A stretch of 64,000 bases of DNA from Hahella sp018986435 (GCF_050749805.1 NZ_CP192738.1:5456001-5520000); one strand, 5' to 3'. Positions 1-9,006 are shown, counted from the first letter of the stretch. Notes: a model not told the origin generated them from the sequence alone. Numbers and translations are program-made.

Positions 1-752
1 AGCTTTGCATGTATTACCAGCCCAAGATGCACCTGGCCTCTGGCCGGGTCGACAAATGCGAAGCGCTGATTCGCTGGAACCATCCCGAGCAAGGCTTTAT
101 TCCCCCGGACATCTTCGTGGAGCTGGCGGAGCAAGCCGGGCTTATCGCGTCCCTCACCGACTGGGTGACGCGCACCGTCATCAATCAGGTCGCAGAGTGG
201 CGTGACCAGGGCATCGATTTACAGGCGGCGATCAACCTGTCAGCCCAGGACTTGGAGCGCGATGAGTTACTGGACAACGTGCTGAGCCAGTTGGAGACGT
301 TGAAGCTGCCCACTCGCGCCGTTTCCTTTGAGCTGACCGAAAGAGACATGATGAGCGACGCGGACCACGCTATCGCGCTCATGCAACGTTTCCGTCAGCG
401 CGGATTCACCTTGTCCGTAGACGACTATGGCATTGGCTATTCTTCCCTTTCCAAACTGAAGCAAATGCCGGTGTCGGAGATCAAAATTGATAAAAGCTTC
501 GTAATACCTCTGGAACAATCCGCCAGCGACAAGATTATCGTCCGCTCCACGATTGAGCTGGGACATAGCTTTAACCTCAAAGTCATTGCAGAAGGCGTTG
601 AAACTCAACGCAGTATGGATTTGCTGGCGGAAATGGGGTGCGACTATATTCAAGGTTACTTTCTATCCAAACCCATGCCTGCAAAGGAACTGGCTCCATG
701 GCTACGACAACGCGCGCAGCAACTTCCCACTCAAGCTTTCGGCAAGGTCTAA
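1..752 (+). CDS. EAL-domain c-di-GMP phosphodiesterase, 5' end outside window
   Basis: C-terminal EAL domain that hydrolyses cyclic di-GMP. The frame is open to the left edge, so the true start and any N-terminal sensor or GGDEF domain lie outside. Residues are counted from the first visible Met at base 9. The EAL signature is at residues 18-20 inside EALIRW. Further along are the conserved blocks NLS, ELTE, DDYGIGYSSL, IKIDKSF, AEGVET and QGYFLSKP, so the metal-binding and catalytic acidic residues and the lysine all appear present and the domain is probably active. The stop is TAA at 750-752. The next gene starts inside its last codons. High confidence in family; the stimulus it senses cannot be seen. 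Confidence 0.93.
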   Translation, partial: LCMYYQPKMHLASGRVDKCEALIRWNHPEQGFIPPDIFVELAEQAGLIASLTDWVTRTVINQVAEWRDQGIDLQAAINLSAQDLERDELLDNVLSQLETLKLPTRAVSFELTERDMMSDADHAIALMQRFRQRGFTLSVDDYGIGYSSLSKLKQMPVSEIKIDKSFVIPLEQSASDKIIVRSTIELGHSFNLKVIAEGVETQRSMDLLAEMGCDYIQGYFLSKPMPAKELAPWLRQRAQQLPTQAFGKV

Positions 753-1633
753 GTCGTATTTTTCATCGATGGCTTTTCTCTCCTGGTGCACTAATTCGGA
801 TCTGCACGTTAATCATCACCGCAATTGCAACGCTTCCCATCGCCCACGCCGGAGAAGGTAAAATTCTGGCGGCCCCGGGCGTCACGCAGATCGAAGGCAG
901 CGCTGGCGGCGGCCTGACGCCCTGGGCGGTATTGGCGGGCTACGCCTCGCGGGACGACATCGCTGGCAGCGTCTTCAGCTCTCGCGTCGGCGTCGACGAT
1001 TACCGCCTGGATGTATGGGGCGGCGCGCTGAACTTCTATGACCGGGTAGAGATCAGCGTCGCGCATCAGAAGTTTGACCTGAAACAGGCCGGCGCGGAGA
1101 TACGCCAGGACATTTATGGCGCCAAAGTGCGCCTTTACGGCGACCTCATATACAGTGAATGGCCCCAGGTCAGCACAGGCGTTCAGTACAAGCGTCTGCA
1201 GGACACGGCGATCGCCAAGGCGGTCGGCGCCGCGGATGAGGAACATGGAACGGACTTTTATCTAACCGCCAGCAAACTGCATCTTGGCGCTGTCGGCGGA
1301 TACAACCTGCTATGGAGCCTCGGCGTGAGGGCCACCAAGGCCAATCAACTGGGCCTGCTCGGTTTTGGCGGCGACAAGCGCGACCGCTACAGCGCCCAAG
1401 TGGAGGCCGCCATCGCCGTCCTGCTTAACGCCCATGTCGCAGTCGGGGCGGAGTACCGCCAAAAGCCCGATAACCTGGGATTCGCTGAAGAGGAAGACTG
1501 GAGCGATGTTTTTATCGCGTATGTTCCCAACAAGCACGTGAACATCACTCTGGCCTGGGTAGATTTGGGCGACATCGCCGGCCAGGATAACCAGCGGGGC
1601 GCTTATTTATCCCTGACCGGCTATCTATGGTGA
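698..1633 (+). CDS. exported DUF3034-family protein
   Basis: A 311-residue protein resembling the DUF3034 family of proteobacterial exported proteins of unknown function. An earlier in-frame start at 638 would bury the leader; ATG 698 is chosen because AAGGA sits about 9 bases before it. It has a long basic N-terminus then a hydrophobic signal segment ending near AHA-GEG (about residue 50). The mature part is rich in alternating hydrophobic and aromatic stretches ending in a terminal Trp, which fits an outer-membrane beta-barrel. It overlaps the end of the EAL gene by 55 bases, suggesting co-transcription. Role unknown. Confidence 0.7.
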   Translation: MATTTRAATSHSSFRQGLSRIFHRWLFSPGALIRICTLIITAIATLPIAHAGEGKILAAPGVTQIEGSAGGGLTPWAVLAGYASRDDIAGSVFSSRVGVDDYRLDVWGGALNFYDRVEISVAHQKFDLKQAGAEIRQDIYGAKVRLYGDLIYSEWPQVSTGVQYKRLQDTAIAKAVGAADEEHGTDFYLTASKLHLGAVGGYNLLWSLGVRATKANQLGLLGFGGDKRDRYSAQVEAAIAVLLNAHVAVGAEYRQKPDNLGFAEEEDWSDVFIAYVPNKHVNITLAWVDLGDIAGQDNQRGAYLSLTGYLW

Positions 1634-1668
1634 GCCTCCCATTGACTCTCAGCGTGCGGAGAACACAG

Positions 1669-2139
1669 ATGACGCAAGCCAACTCTCAAGCAAGTTCGAT
1701 ACTCCGTGATGCGACAAAAGCCATCGCTATCACACTCACCGCGGCGACGTTACACCTGACCGGCTGCGCAGGCGTCACTCAGGATGCCTCTTTATATCGC
1801 GCACTGGGTGGCGAACAAGGAATCGCTCGTTTGGTTGACCGCTTCGTGGAGGAAATCAGCTACTCCGAAGATATCGCGCCCTTCTTCGCCGACACAGACC
1901 CCGACCGCTTCAGAGAAAAACTGTCTGAACAACTCTGCAATATCAGCGGCGGTCCCTGTGAATACACCGGCGACAGCATGCGCGACAGCCACGCCGGGAT
2001 GTCGATTTCCGAAGCGGACTTCAACAAAACCGTAGACTTGCTGATCAACGCCATGGACAAGGAAGGCGTGCCTTATCCCACGCAAAATCGATTGCTGAAG
2101 CGCCTCGCGCCAATGAGGAAGGACATTATTTATCTGTGA
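1669..2139 (+). CDS. group 1 truncated hemoglobin with lipoprotein signal
   Basis: A 156-residue protein whose C-terminal 110 residues match the group 1 truncated globin fold: LYRALGGEQGIARLVD at the start, the proximal-His block DSHAGM, then ISEADFNKTVDLL and a closing R.DI. Unlike cytosolic truncated globins it starts with a hydrophobic leader and a lipobox (LTGC), so it is probably a lipid-anchored envelope protein binding O2 or NO. Start ATG 1669 is preferred over an upstream GTG because it follows a GGAG and gives a proper leader. It lies 35 bases after the DUF3034 gene, probably in the same operon. Confidence 0.85.
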   Translation: MTQANSQASSILRDATKAIAITLTAATLHLTGCAGVTQDASLYRALGGEQGIARLVDRFVEEISYSEDIAPFFADTDPDRFREKLSEQLCNISGGPCEYTGDSMRDSHAGMSISEADFNKTVDLLINAMDKEGVPYPTQNRLLKRLAPMRKDIIYL

Positions 2140-2215
2140 TGAACGCGTCTGCAAAATTGCTGTAACCGGCGCGCAATTGCGCTAAAATTCGGCCAGATTT
2201 TTACGGAGACCGATT

Positions 2216-2698
2216 ATGGCGATTAGCAAAAATAAAGTGGTCCAGTTCCACTACGTCCTGAAAGACCAAGAAGGCAAAGAACTGGAAAACACCTACGAAG
2301 ACGAAGTCATTACCTACTTGCACGGCTATGACAACGTGCTGCAAGGCTTAGAGGAAGCGCTGGAAGGCAAAGACGCCGGCGACAAGTTCGAAATCACCCT
2401 GCCCCCGGAAAAAGCCTTCGGTCTACGTCAGGAAGACAGCATCAAGCGTATTTCCAAAAAGTATCTGAAGCATGCGGGCCGTTATCAGGTTGGCGACGCC
2501 ATCCCGGTTAAATCAGAGCAAGGCGTGCAAGTGGTCACGGTCATGAAAATCGGCCACTCCATGGTCGACGTCGATATCAACCACCCTTACGCAGGTCAAA
2601 CGCTGACTTTCGCCCTGGAAGTCGTCAGTCTGCGTGATGCGGAGAAAGAAGAAATTGATCACGGCCACGTACATGGCCCTGGCGGACACCACCACTAA
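2216..2698 (+). CDS. slyD: FKBP-type peptidyl-prolyl isomerase, SlyD type
   Basis: A 160-residue SlyD-like prolyl isomerase and chaperone. The N-terminal FKBP half begins MAISKNKVVQFHYVLKD and contains LHGYDNVLQGLEEALEGK and the LPPEKAFG block. The inserted IF (chaperone) region follows, and the family hallmark, a metal-binding His-rich tail (HGHVHGPGGHHH), ends the protein. The tail is shorter than in E. coli SlyD. Start ATG 2216 follows an ACGGAG ribosome site. Cytoplasmic; the family also helps load nickel into hydrogenases, which is not testable here. It stands alone with no obvious operon partner. Confidence 0.92.
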   Translation: MAISKNKVVQFHYVLKDQEGKELENTYEDEVITYLHGYDNVLQGLEEALEGKDAGDKFEITLPPEKAFGLRQEDSIKRISKKYLKHAGRYQVGDAIPVKSEQGVQVVTVMKIGHSMVDVDINHPYAGQTLTFALEVVSLRDAEKEEIDHGHVHGPGGHHH

Positions 2699-2784
2699 GC
2701 GTTGCCCGCTCCAGCCAGCGCTTCCGGTTCAACATTCACATTCGAGTGAAGATCAATGGAGCGCTGGACAGTTTCAGCGTCGCA

Positions 2785-3738
2785 TCAGCCGACGCTAAAC
2801 GCCATCACCAGCCAAACAATCGTCAGCGGCGCCAACAACAGCAATGGAGCCACTTTCGACGCATATCGCAGTTGTTCATCGAAAGACTGCCGCACGACTT
2901 CAATAATTCCCGGGTCCCATAAACGCGCCGGCTTGCCTTTGCTCTCATCTGGATGCGCAGTGATGCGGGTCTCGCTCAGTACGCCGCTTTCCAGAAACGC
3001 CTTCGAAAGATTTTTCCCCTTACCCACAGACGCCGCCACGATATGGTATCTCTGACGCAGCCAGTCCACAGGCTCAGATTTCGCGCATACGCCAAGCGTA
3101 CGCGGCAGATCCATCCCCGCTTGTACGCATAACCCCAAATTCAGCAGATACTGATACACGCTGCGCGCCACGACCAGTGACCGAATCTGAGGGAAACGGG
3201 AGGCCGCATTCCAGAAACGCGAATCCGGCTCCACCCAATTACGCAGGAAAACCGGCGCCAGCCGCACGCCGATAACCAGCCCCGCCACCGCCGCCGAGGC
3301 GCAAACACTCATGGAAGTCAGCGTTGTCTGGGCACCAAATGCGAAAAAATACAGCAGGTAGGCCAACGTAAAGCAACACAACAACCAGGAACCCGCCACC
3401 CAGGCGGATAACTGACGGGATGAGCGCCCAATCAGCACGTAATAGTCACACAGGCGGGCGAAGACTTCCGCGATACGCAAAGTGGCGAGACCAAACTGAA
3501 TAAAGCGCACTTCCCACGGTAAGAACACTCCACTTTCACGGATAAGCTCCAGCAATGGCTTATCCGCCTCTTGCCTGACGCTCTCCGCCAGTTGATTCAA
3601 TTTAGCCGTGTAGCAGCGCGGCGAAATGTCAGCGGCAGAGTCGAAAACCCCGGGAAATTTTTCGCCGTTCAGCATTGCCTGTCCCAGATTGGCAAACAGC
3701 ACAGCCCGATTGGCGGGTAATAATTCTGAATATGACAT
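2785..3738 (-). CDS. orphan GspF-like (type II secretion F domain) membrane protein
   Basis: A 317-residue membrane protein weakly resembling the inner-membrane platform protein GspF/PilC. It has two repeats of a soluble helical T2SSF-like domain: the first around LLELIRESGVFLPWEV, the second around LGLCVQAGMDLPRTL and LSKAFLESGVLS. They are separated by a pair of hydrophobic helices, and a last hydrophobic helix closes the protein. ATG 3738 is chosen over longer alternatives because the longer version adds low-quality sequence running back into the maoP terminator. No gspE, gspG or pilin gene is adjacent, so it is an orphan and its assembly partner is unknown. Confidence 0.6.
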   Translation of the reverse strand: MSYSELLPANRAVLFANLGQAMLNGEKFPGVFDSAADISPRCYTAKLNQLAESVRQEADKPLLELIRESGVFLPWEVRFIQFGLATLRIAEVFARLCDYYVLIGRSSRQLSAWVAGSWLLCCFTLAYLLYFFAFGAQTTLTSMSVCASAAVAGLVIGVRLAPVFLRNWVEPDSRFWNAASRFPQIRSLVVARSVYQYLLNLGLCVQAGMDLPRTLGVCAKSEPVDWLRQRYHIVAASVGKGKNLSKAFLESGVLSETRITAHPDESKGKPARLWDPGIIEVVRQSFDEQLRYASKVAPLLLLAPLTIVWLVMAFSVG

Positions 3739-3797
3739 TGAATGAGTATAGAAAAGGATTCTGCATGGAAATGCAGTTGAGTATAGAGTCGAGAAAG

Positions 3798-3825
3798 AAA
3801 AAAGGCACTGTAAAGCGCCTTTTTT
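3798..3825 (-). terminator. bidirectional-looking terminator after maoP
   Basis: A nine-base inverted repeat, AAAAAAGGC (3798-3806) and GCCTTTTTT (3817-3825), lies just past the maoP stop at 3838. Read on either strand it gives a GC base with a U-tract, a classic intrinsic terminator. It separates maoP from the GspF-like gene downstream. Confidence 0.75.
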
Positions 3826-3837
3826 CAAGAGTGAGCG

Positions 3838-4179
3838 TCAATCGGTTTCGACGTCGGTAAAGTCGCCGCCCTCAGACATAGCGAACGCCATGCCAGTGGT
3901 GTAGGACACGCGTTTGGTGCTGATATGCTTGAGATACTTGATCCACACCTTTTCAATGTCCGTCCCAGGCGCTCTTTCACCTCTCAACACTGTCAGAAGT
4001 TGTTCTTCCGCCGGTGTCGCAGGTTTGCGATTGCCGTTTGTGAGCTCTTGCAATGCATACCCGGAACGCTCCAGCAAATCCGCTTCTTTCTTGGAAAAGA
4101 AACCAGACCGGCTGAATCCTCTGGGAAAGTGCTTCGTATCGTAAAACACTTTACTGCTTGCAAAATCTTTTTGGTTCAT
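3838..4179 (-). CDS. maoP: MaoP (DUF413) Ori-macrodomain protein
   Basis: A 113-residue DUF413 protein very similar to E. coli MaoP/YifE, the protein that acts with the maoS site to organise the chromosomal Ori macrodomain. Shared blocks are FYDTKHFPRGFSRSGFF, KKEADLLERSGYALQEL, and RGER followed by EKVWIKYLKHI, plus an acidic end (DFTDVETD). Length matches the family. It is a single-gene unit with its own terminator. Whether a maoS-like site exists nearby was not determined. Cytoplasmic, nucleoid-associated. Confidence 0.88.
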   Translation of the reverse strand: MNQKDFASSKVFYDTKHFPRGFSRSGFFSKKEADLLERSGYALQELTNGNRKPATPAEEQLLTVLRGERAPGTDIEKVWIKYLKHISTKRVSYTTGMAFAMSEGGDFTDVETD

Positions 4180-4531
4180 AAATCAACCCCTTCCGCAAGA
4201 AGCATAAAACCAAAACCCGGATACTAAGCTAAACCGCTTGTTTCCCGGCGATTACTGTAAGGATAGTCCATATTGTTGGGCGCGATTATCTGCAAACAAT
4301 GCTCTGAGTACAACCAAAAATTGCGCTTATAGGAAAAAAGTCTTGATTTTTTATTTTCTTTCTGTAACCAGACGCCGAAAAGCGCCTAAATAACTGGGCT
4401 GCGAGGAAATTTCGGGATTGGTTAAAATTCAGAAATAATCAGAATTAAATCGCCGTTAGAGCCAAATGCGCTAACTTTGAAACGAATGGATATATGAGCG
4501 GATAGATATGAGTGATGAAAAGTGTGCGCTT
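4180..4531. other. 352-bp intergenic stretch, no gene seen
   Basis: AT-richer gap between the start of maoP and the end of the Rrf2 regulator. It must hold the maoP promoter on the minus strand. No credible small gene, RNA or strong hairpin was found. Confidence 0.5.
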
Positions 4532-5011
4532 CTAAGAAGCCAGCTCGCTCAGCATAACGAGCTCAACGTCGTCGTCCGTACGCACTTTGCTAATGACATC
4601 GGCCTTGCTCAGTCGACGAGACATATCGCGCAGCGTGAGACGCTCAAAAATCTCATTGACCGTCTGGTTGATGACTGACCAGTTGCTGTGCACCGTACAT
4701 GCATGCATGACGTCGCAGACGCGCTCTTCAGCGCAGCAGTCAGTCAGCGCCACACCGCCTTCCACAGCTCGGAGAATGCGCGCAATGCTGATATTATAAG
4801 CCGCGTCGGAAAGACAGTAGCCGCCTTTGACGCCGCGCTCGGAATGAACGACGCCGCCATCCACCAGCAACTTCATGATTTTGCGCACGGTGGGTATGGG
4901 CAACTTGGTCTGATCGGCGACCTGATCCAGTTTGACCAGATCCTTACCTGGCTCATCCAGAGCAGAGGCGATCAACAACCCATAATCGGCAAGTCTAGCT
5001 AAGCGCAACAT
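4532..5011 (-). CDS. Rrf2-family SUF regulator
   Basis: A 159-residue Rrf2/IscR-family repressor of the type found beside gammaproteobacterial suf operons. The winged helix spans roughly residues 1-70 (MLRLARLADYGLL, PTVRKIMKLL, GVKGGYCL). Four cysteines follow at 92, 93, 99 and 105 in DCCAEERVCDVMHAC; three of them match the spacing of the IscR [2Fe-2S] ligands. It is transcribed away from sufB across a 298-bp divergent region, which places it to sense Fe-S status and control the suf operon and itself. The family is clear; the operator was not identified. Confidence 0.9.
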   Translation of the reverse strand: MLRLARLADYGLLIASALDEPGKDLVKLDQVADQTKLPIPTVRKIMKLLVDGGVVHSERGVKGGYCLSDAAYNISIARILRAVEGGVALTDCCAEERVCDVMHACTVHSNWSVINQTVNEIFERLTLRDMSRRLSKADVISKVRTDDDVELVMLSELAS

Positions 5012-5309
5012 AATTGAAGTCCTGTATCAGCTTCATAAACGCATGGCTCGGGATCGCCAAACGAACCCGCCGCGTAAGGAATACACGCCTTTTCGATTCT
5101 AACCGCATTCCCGATTGATTACCAATTTAGTATTGATTTGAAATGGGCTTTTCAGTACCCTAGCAATCAAGTCAAGAATAAGAAAACTCTGATTTGTCAG
5201 CGCTCTTAGCCACGGTGAAAAGGCTAAAAAATTCCAAGCGCGGATGACTCGGAGCTTTCTTTTATATGCGCGCTGTTAAAATACTCTTTTCGATCATCGA
5301 GGCCCTCTC
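5012..5309. promoter_or_regulatory. divergent suf regulatory region
   Basis: 298-bp AT-rich gap between the divergently read Rrf2 regulator and sufB. It must carry both promoters. An AT-rich partly symmetric patch near 5115-5145 could be an operator, but it does not clearly match the IscR type 1 consensus, so no site is assigned. Confidence 0.4.
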
Positions 5310-6758
5310 ATGAGCACGCCAGAAAACTCAGTTGACCAATATATCAAACGGGAATACCAGGCCGGCTTTATCACCGACATTGAAAGCGAAGCCCTGGAGC
5401 CGGGATTAAACGAAGACGTTATCCGCTTTATCTCCGCTAAAAAGAACGAACCCGAGTTCATGCTCAACTGGCGTCTCAAGGCCTATCGTGAATGGTTGAA
5501 CATGGTTGAGCCGCAATGGGCTCACGTGCACTATCCCAAAATTGATTTCAACGACATCATCTATTACTCCGCGCCCAAGTCACAAAAAGACGGCCCAAAG
5601 AGCCTGGATGAAGTCGACCCTGAATTGCTGAAAACCTACGAAAAGCTGGGCATCCCCCTACACGAGCGCGCCGCCCTCGCCGGCGTTGCGGTAGATGCGG
5701 TATTCGACAGCGTTTCCGTCGCCACGACCTTCAAAGAGAAACTGTCTGAAGCCGGCGTTATCTTCTGCTCCATTTCTGAAGCAGTCAGAAATCACCCTGA
5801 ACTGGTGGAGAAGTATCTCGGCAGCGTGGTTCCTGTCCGCGACAACTATTTCGCCGCCCTCAACTCCGCGGTTTTCAGCGACGGCTCATTTGTCTACATT
5901 CCCAAGGGCGTGCGCTGCCCGATGGAGCTGTCCACCTACTTCCGTATCAACGCGGCGAAAACCGGGCAGTTCGAACGTACGCTGATCATCGCCGACGAAG
6001 GCAGCTACGTCAGCTATCTGGAAGGCTGCACCGCCCCCATGCGCGATGAAAACCAGTTGCACGCCGCCGTGGTTGAACTGGTGGCGCTTGAAGGCGCGGA
6101 AATCAAATACTCGACCGTACAGAACTGGTATCCCGGCGACGAAGAAGGCAAAGGCGGTATCTATAACTTCGTCACCAAACGCGGCCTGTGCGCCGGCGCG
6201 CATTCCAAGATTTCCTGGACCCAAGTGGAAACCGGATCGGCCATCACCTGGAAATACCCCAGCGTCGTGCTGAAAGGCGATCACAGCGTCGGCGAATTCT
6301 ACTCCGTCGCTCTGACCAACAACCTGCAGCAGGCGGACACCGGCACCAAGATGATTCACATGGGTAAACACACCCGCAGCACCATCATCTCCAAAGGTAT
6401 TTCAGCCGGCCGCAGCGACAGCAGCTATCGCGGCCTGGTGAGAATCGCTCCCAACGCCGAAAATGCGCGCAACTATACCCAGTGCGACTCGCTGCTGATC
6501 GGCAGCAAATGCGGCGCGCACACCTTCCCTTACATCGAAAGCAAGAACAACAGCGCCGTGGTTGAACATGAAGCCACCACCTCCAAAGTGAGCGATGAGC
6601 AGTTGTTCCTGTGTCGTCAGCGCGGCATTGACGCAGAACGCGCTGTGTCCATGATCGTCAACGGCTTTTGTAAGGAAGTATTTAAAGAGCTGCCCATGGA
6701 GTTTGCGGTGGAAGCGGGCAAGTTGCTGGAAGTCAGTTTGGAAGGCTCCGTCGGCTAA
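5310..6758 (+). CDS. sufB: SufB, Fe-S scaffold subunit
   Basis: A 482-residue SufB, core scaffold of the SufBC2D complex on which [Fe-S] clusters are built in the cytosol. Family blocks are present: NEPEFMLNWRLKAYREW near the start, GVRCPMELSTYFRIN and EGCTAPM in the middle, ISAGRSDSSYRGLV, and the C-terminal AVSMIVNGFCKEVFKELP with the Cys close to the SufD interface. Length is normal (E. coli 495). First gene of a seven-gene suf operon. The Shine-Dalgarno is weak (GAGG). A 146-bp spacer with a hairpin separates it from sufC, unusual for this operon. Confidence 0.97.
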   Translation: MSTPENSVDQYIKREYQAGFITDIESEALEPGLNEDVIRFISAKKNEPEFMLNWRLKAYREWLNMVEPQWAHVHYPKIDFNDIIYYSAPKSQKDGPKSLDEVDPELLKTYEKLGIPLHERAALAGVAVDAVFDSVSVATTFKEKLSEAGVIFCSISEAVRNHPELVEKYLGSVVPVRDNYFAALNSAVFSDGSFVYIPKGVRCPMELSTYFRINAAKTGQFERTLIIADEGSYVSYLEGCTAPMRDENQLHAAVVELVALEGAEIKYSTVQNWYPGDEEGKGGIYNFVTKRGLCAGAHSKISWTQVETGSAITWKYPSVVLKGDHSVGEFYSVALTNNLQQADTGTKMIHMGKHTRSTIISKGISAGRSDSSYRGLVRIAPNAENARNYTQCDSLLIGSKCGAHTFPYIESKNNSAVVEHEATTSKVSDEQLFLCRQRGIDAERAVSMIVNGFCKEVFKELPMEFAVEAGKLLEVSLEGSVG

Positions 6759-6852
6759 TAAGCGGCGGAAGCATAAACGCCTGCGGCGGGCTGCGATGCG
6801 CAATCAAGCAGCCGCCAAAAGCAGGCAGCGAATATTTGATGAGTTAAATTCC

Positions 6853-6885
6853 GCGACCTAATAGACCAATTAAAGCGGCGGTCGC
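6853..6885 (+). other. hairpin in the sufB-sufC spacer
   Basis: Inverted repeat GCGACC (6853-6858) and GGTCGC (6880-6885), followed by a T-rich stretch before sufC. It could be a partial terminator, an RNA processing site, or chance; the stem is only 6 bp. Confidence 0.35.
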
Positions 6886-6916
6886 AGAGTTGTCTTTCTG
6901 ATACATGGGATCAAAC

Positions 6917-7675
6917 ATGCTAAGTATTAAAGACCTTTACGCTCGGGTAGAAGAAAAAGAGATTCTGAAAGGACTGACGCTGGACGTGAAGCCCGGCGAA
7001 GTCCACGCCATCATGGGCCCCAACGGCTCCGGCAAAAGCACCCTGACCCACGTATTGTCCGGGCGCGAAGGTTATGACGTCACTTCCGGCGAAATCAATT
7101 ATTTCGGCCAGAATCTGCTGGACATGGAGCCAGAAGAACGCGCCCGCGAAGGCATATTCCTGGCGTTCCAGTATCCAGTGGAAATCCCTGGCGTCAGCAA
7201 TATTCAATTCCTGCGCACAGCGATGAACAGCATCCGTAAGCATCGCGGCGAAGAAGAACTGGACGCGGCGACTTTCCTGAAACTGGCCCGTCAAAAGATC
7301 GGCATGGTTAACCTGGACCCTGACTTCCTCAAGCGCGGCGTCAACGAAGGTTTTTCCGGCGGCGAGAAAAAGCGTAACGAGATTCTACAAATGTTGATGC
7401 TGGAGCCCAAGCTGGCGCTGCTGGATGAAACCGACTCCGGCCTGGACATCGACGCCCTGCAAGTCGTGGCCAACGGCGTCAATGCACTGCGCAGCCCTGA
7501 TCGAGCCGTGGTTCTGGTGACCCACTATCAGCGTCTGCTGAACTACATCGTACCGGACTACGTACACGTTCTGGCCAACGGCCGCATCGTCAAATCCGGC
7601 GGTCGTGAACTGGCTCTGGAACTGGAAGAGAAAGGGTACGGCTGGTTGAACCTGGACGACGACAAAGTAGCGTAG
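6917..7675 (+). CDS. sufC: SufC, Fe-S assembly ATPase
   Basis: A 252-residue ABC-type ATPase that powers cluster assembly on SufBC2D. Walker A is GPNGSGKST, the family-specific signature is FSGGEKKRNEILQM, Walker B runs into LLDETDSGLDID, and the switch His is in VTHYQRLL. ATG 6917 gives the usual SufC start MLSIKDL and follows GGGATC; an ATG four codons upstream (6905) is the alternative. Cytoplasmic. It is 11 bases from sufD. Confidence 0.97.
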   Translation: MLSIKDLYARVEEKEILKGLTLDVKPGEVHAIMGPNGSGKSTLTHVLSGREGYDVTSGEINYFGQNLLDMEPEERAREGIFLAFQYPVEIPGVSNIQFLRTAMNSIRKHRGEEELDAATFLKLARQKIGMVNLDPDFLKRGVNEGFSGGEKKRNEILQMLMLEPKLALLDETDSGLDIDALQVVANGVNALRSPDRAVVLVTHYQRLLNYIVPDYVHVLANGRIVKSGGRELALELEEKGYGWLNLDDDKVA

Positions 7676-7686
7676 GCGAGGTATTC

Positions 7687-9006
7687 ATGGCGACCCAAAG
7701 CAACCCCTACGCAGACTTTCACCGCCAATGCGTGGAAGCCTCGCAATCCTGGAGCGAACAACTGGGCGACAATCTGCGCTGGCTTGACGACGCCCGCAGT
7801 GAAGGCCGCAGCCTTTTCGCCGGTCTGGAGCTTCCAACCCGCAAAACAGAAGCCTGGCGCTACACGCCTATCGCCCCCATCGTGCAGGGCGATATCCTGC
7901 GTTTGCGGACAACGGAATCCGCTGACGCTCCGCAAGGCATTACTGGCGACTTCTATACTCTGACATTCCATAACGGTCAGCTGGCCGCATCCAATATCGA
8001 CGACTCCGCTCTGGAAGTGATCCCCTTCTCGTCAGCGGACGCAGCCGGTCAGGCGCTGATCAAAGAATATCTGGGCAAAACATTCGACGCCGCCAAGCAC
8101 CCCTTTGCCGCATTGAATGCAAGCACGCTGCAGGACGGCGCGCTTATCCGCGTCAGAAAAGACAGCAAAGCGATCAAGCCAGTGCAAATCGTTCATACTG
8201 CGGACGTTTCCGGCGAAGCGGCTTCCAGCTATAACCGCGTGATCGTGGTGGTGGAGTCCGGCGCCAAACTGGAGCTGCTGGAAACTTATGTCGACACTCA
8301 TGAGCGCAAAGTTTTCCAAAACACCGTGACGGAAGTGTTTCTCGCCGCCAACAGCACAATGACGCACTACGCGTTGAACTGCGAAGGCGCGAACCAGATT
8401 CATACCGGTTGCGTGTTCGTCGAACAGCAAGGCGGCAGCCACTACGAGCAGCATGCTTTCGCCACCGGCGGCGCACTGAAACGTCGCGACATCAATGTGA
8501 AATTGCTGGGACAACTGGCGTCCTGCAAGCTGAATGGCGTTTATCTGGCGGGCGGTCGTGAGCATGTGGACTTCCACACGACAATCGAGCACGTGGCCCC
8601 GCATTGCGTCAGCGAAGAAACCTACAAAGGCATTATCAACGGTAAAGGCAAAGCGGTGTTCAACGGCCGCGTGCATATCCACCGTGACGCCCAGCAGTCT
8701 TCTGCGGCGATGAACAACAATAATCTGTTGTTGACCAATACCGCCGAGGTGAACACCAAGCCCGAGCTGGAAATTTACGCCGACGACGTCAAATGCGCGC
8801 ACGGAGCCACCGTGGGCCAGTTGGACGACATGGCGCTGTTCTACTTTCAGTCCCGCGGCATCACCCGGTCTGACGCGCACCGCATGCTGAGCCGCGCGTT
8901 CGTGGAGTCCGTCATGGCGGAAATGGAGATCGAAACGGCTCACGCCTACGTACTCGAACTGGCGGAGCGTTTCTATAATGAAGGAGCGCAGGAGGCTACA
9001 GCATGA
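7687..9006 (+). CDS. sufD: SufD, Fe-S scaffold subunit
   Basis: A 439-residue SufD, the SufB paralogue in the SufBC2D scaffold. The N-terminal part carries GLELPTRKTEAWRYTP, typical of SufD, and the C-terminal beta-helix core has TNTAEVNTKPELEIYADDVKCAHGATVGQLD, SRGI and ARRMLSRAFVES-like blocks. The His needed with the SufB Cys for de novo assembly sits in KCAHGAT. Start ATG 7687 follows a GAGG. Its last codons overlap sufS by 4 bases (ATGA), so the two are probably translationally coupled. Confidence 0.96.
   Translation: MATQSNPYADFHRQCVEASQSWSEQLGDNLRWLDDARSEGRSLFAGLELPTRKTEAWRYTPIAPIVQGDILRLRTTESADAPQGITGDFYTLTFHNGQLAASNIDDSALEVIPFSSADAAGQALIKEYLGKTFDAAKHPFAALNASTLQDGALIRVRKDSKAIKPVQIVHTADVSGEAASSYNRVIVVVESGAKLELLETYVDTHERKVFQNTVTEVFLAANSTMTHYALNCEGANQIHTGCVFVEQQGGSHYEQHAFATGGALKRRDINVKLLGQLASCKLNGVYLAGGREHVDFHTTIEHVAPHCVSEETYKGIINGKGKAVFNGRVHIHRDAQQSSAAMNNNNLLLTNTAEVNTKPELEIYADDVKCAHGATVGQLDDMALFYFQSRGITRSDAHRMLSRAFVESVMAEMEIETAHAYVLELAERFYNEGAQEATA

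Noticed and set aside
5115..5145. Possible IscR-type site in the suf divergent region
   Set aside because: Symmetry is weak and no known consensus was clearly met, so it was not annotated as an operator.
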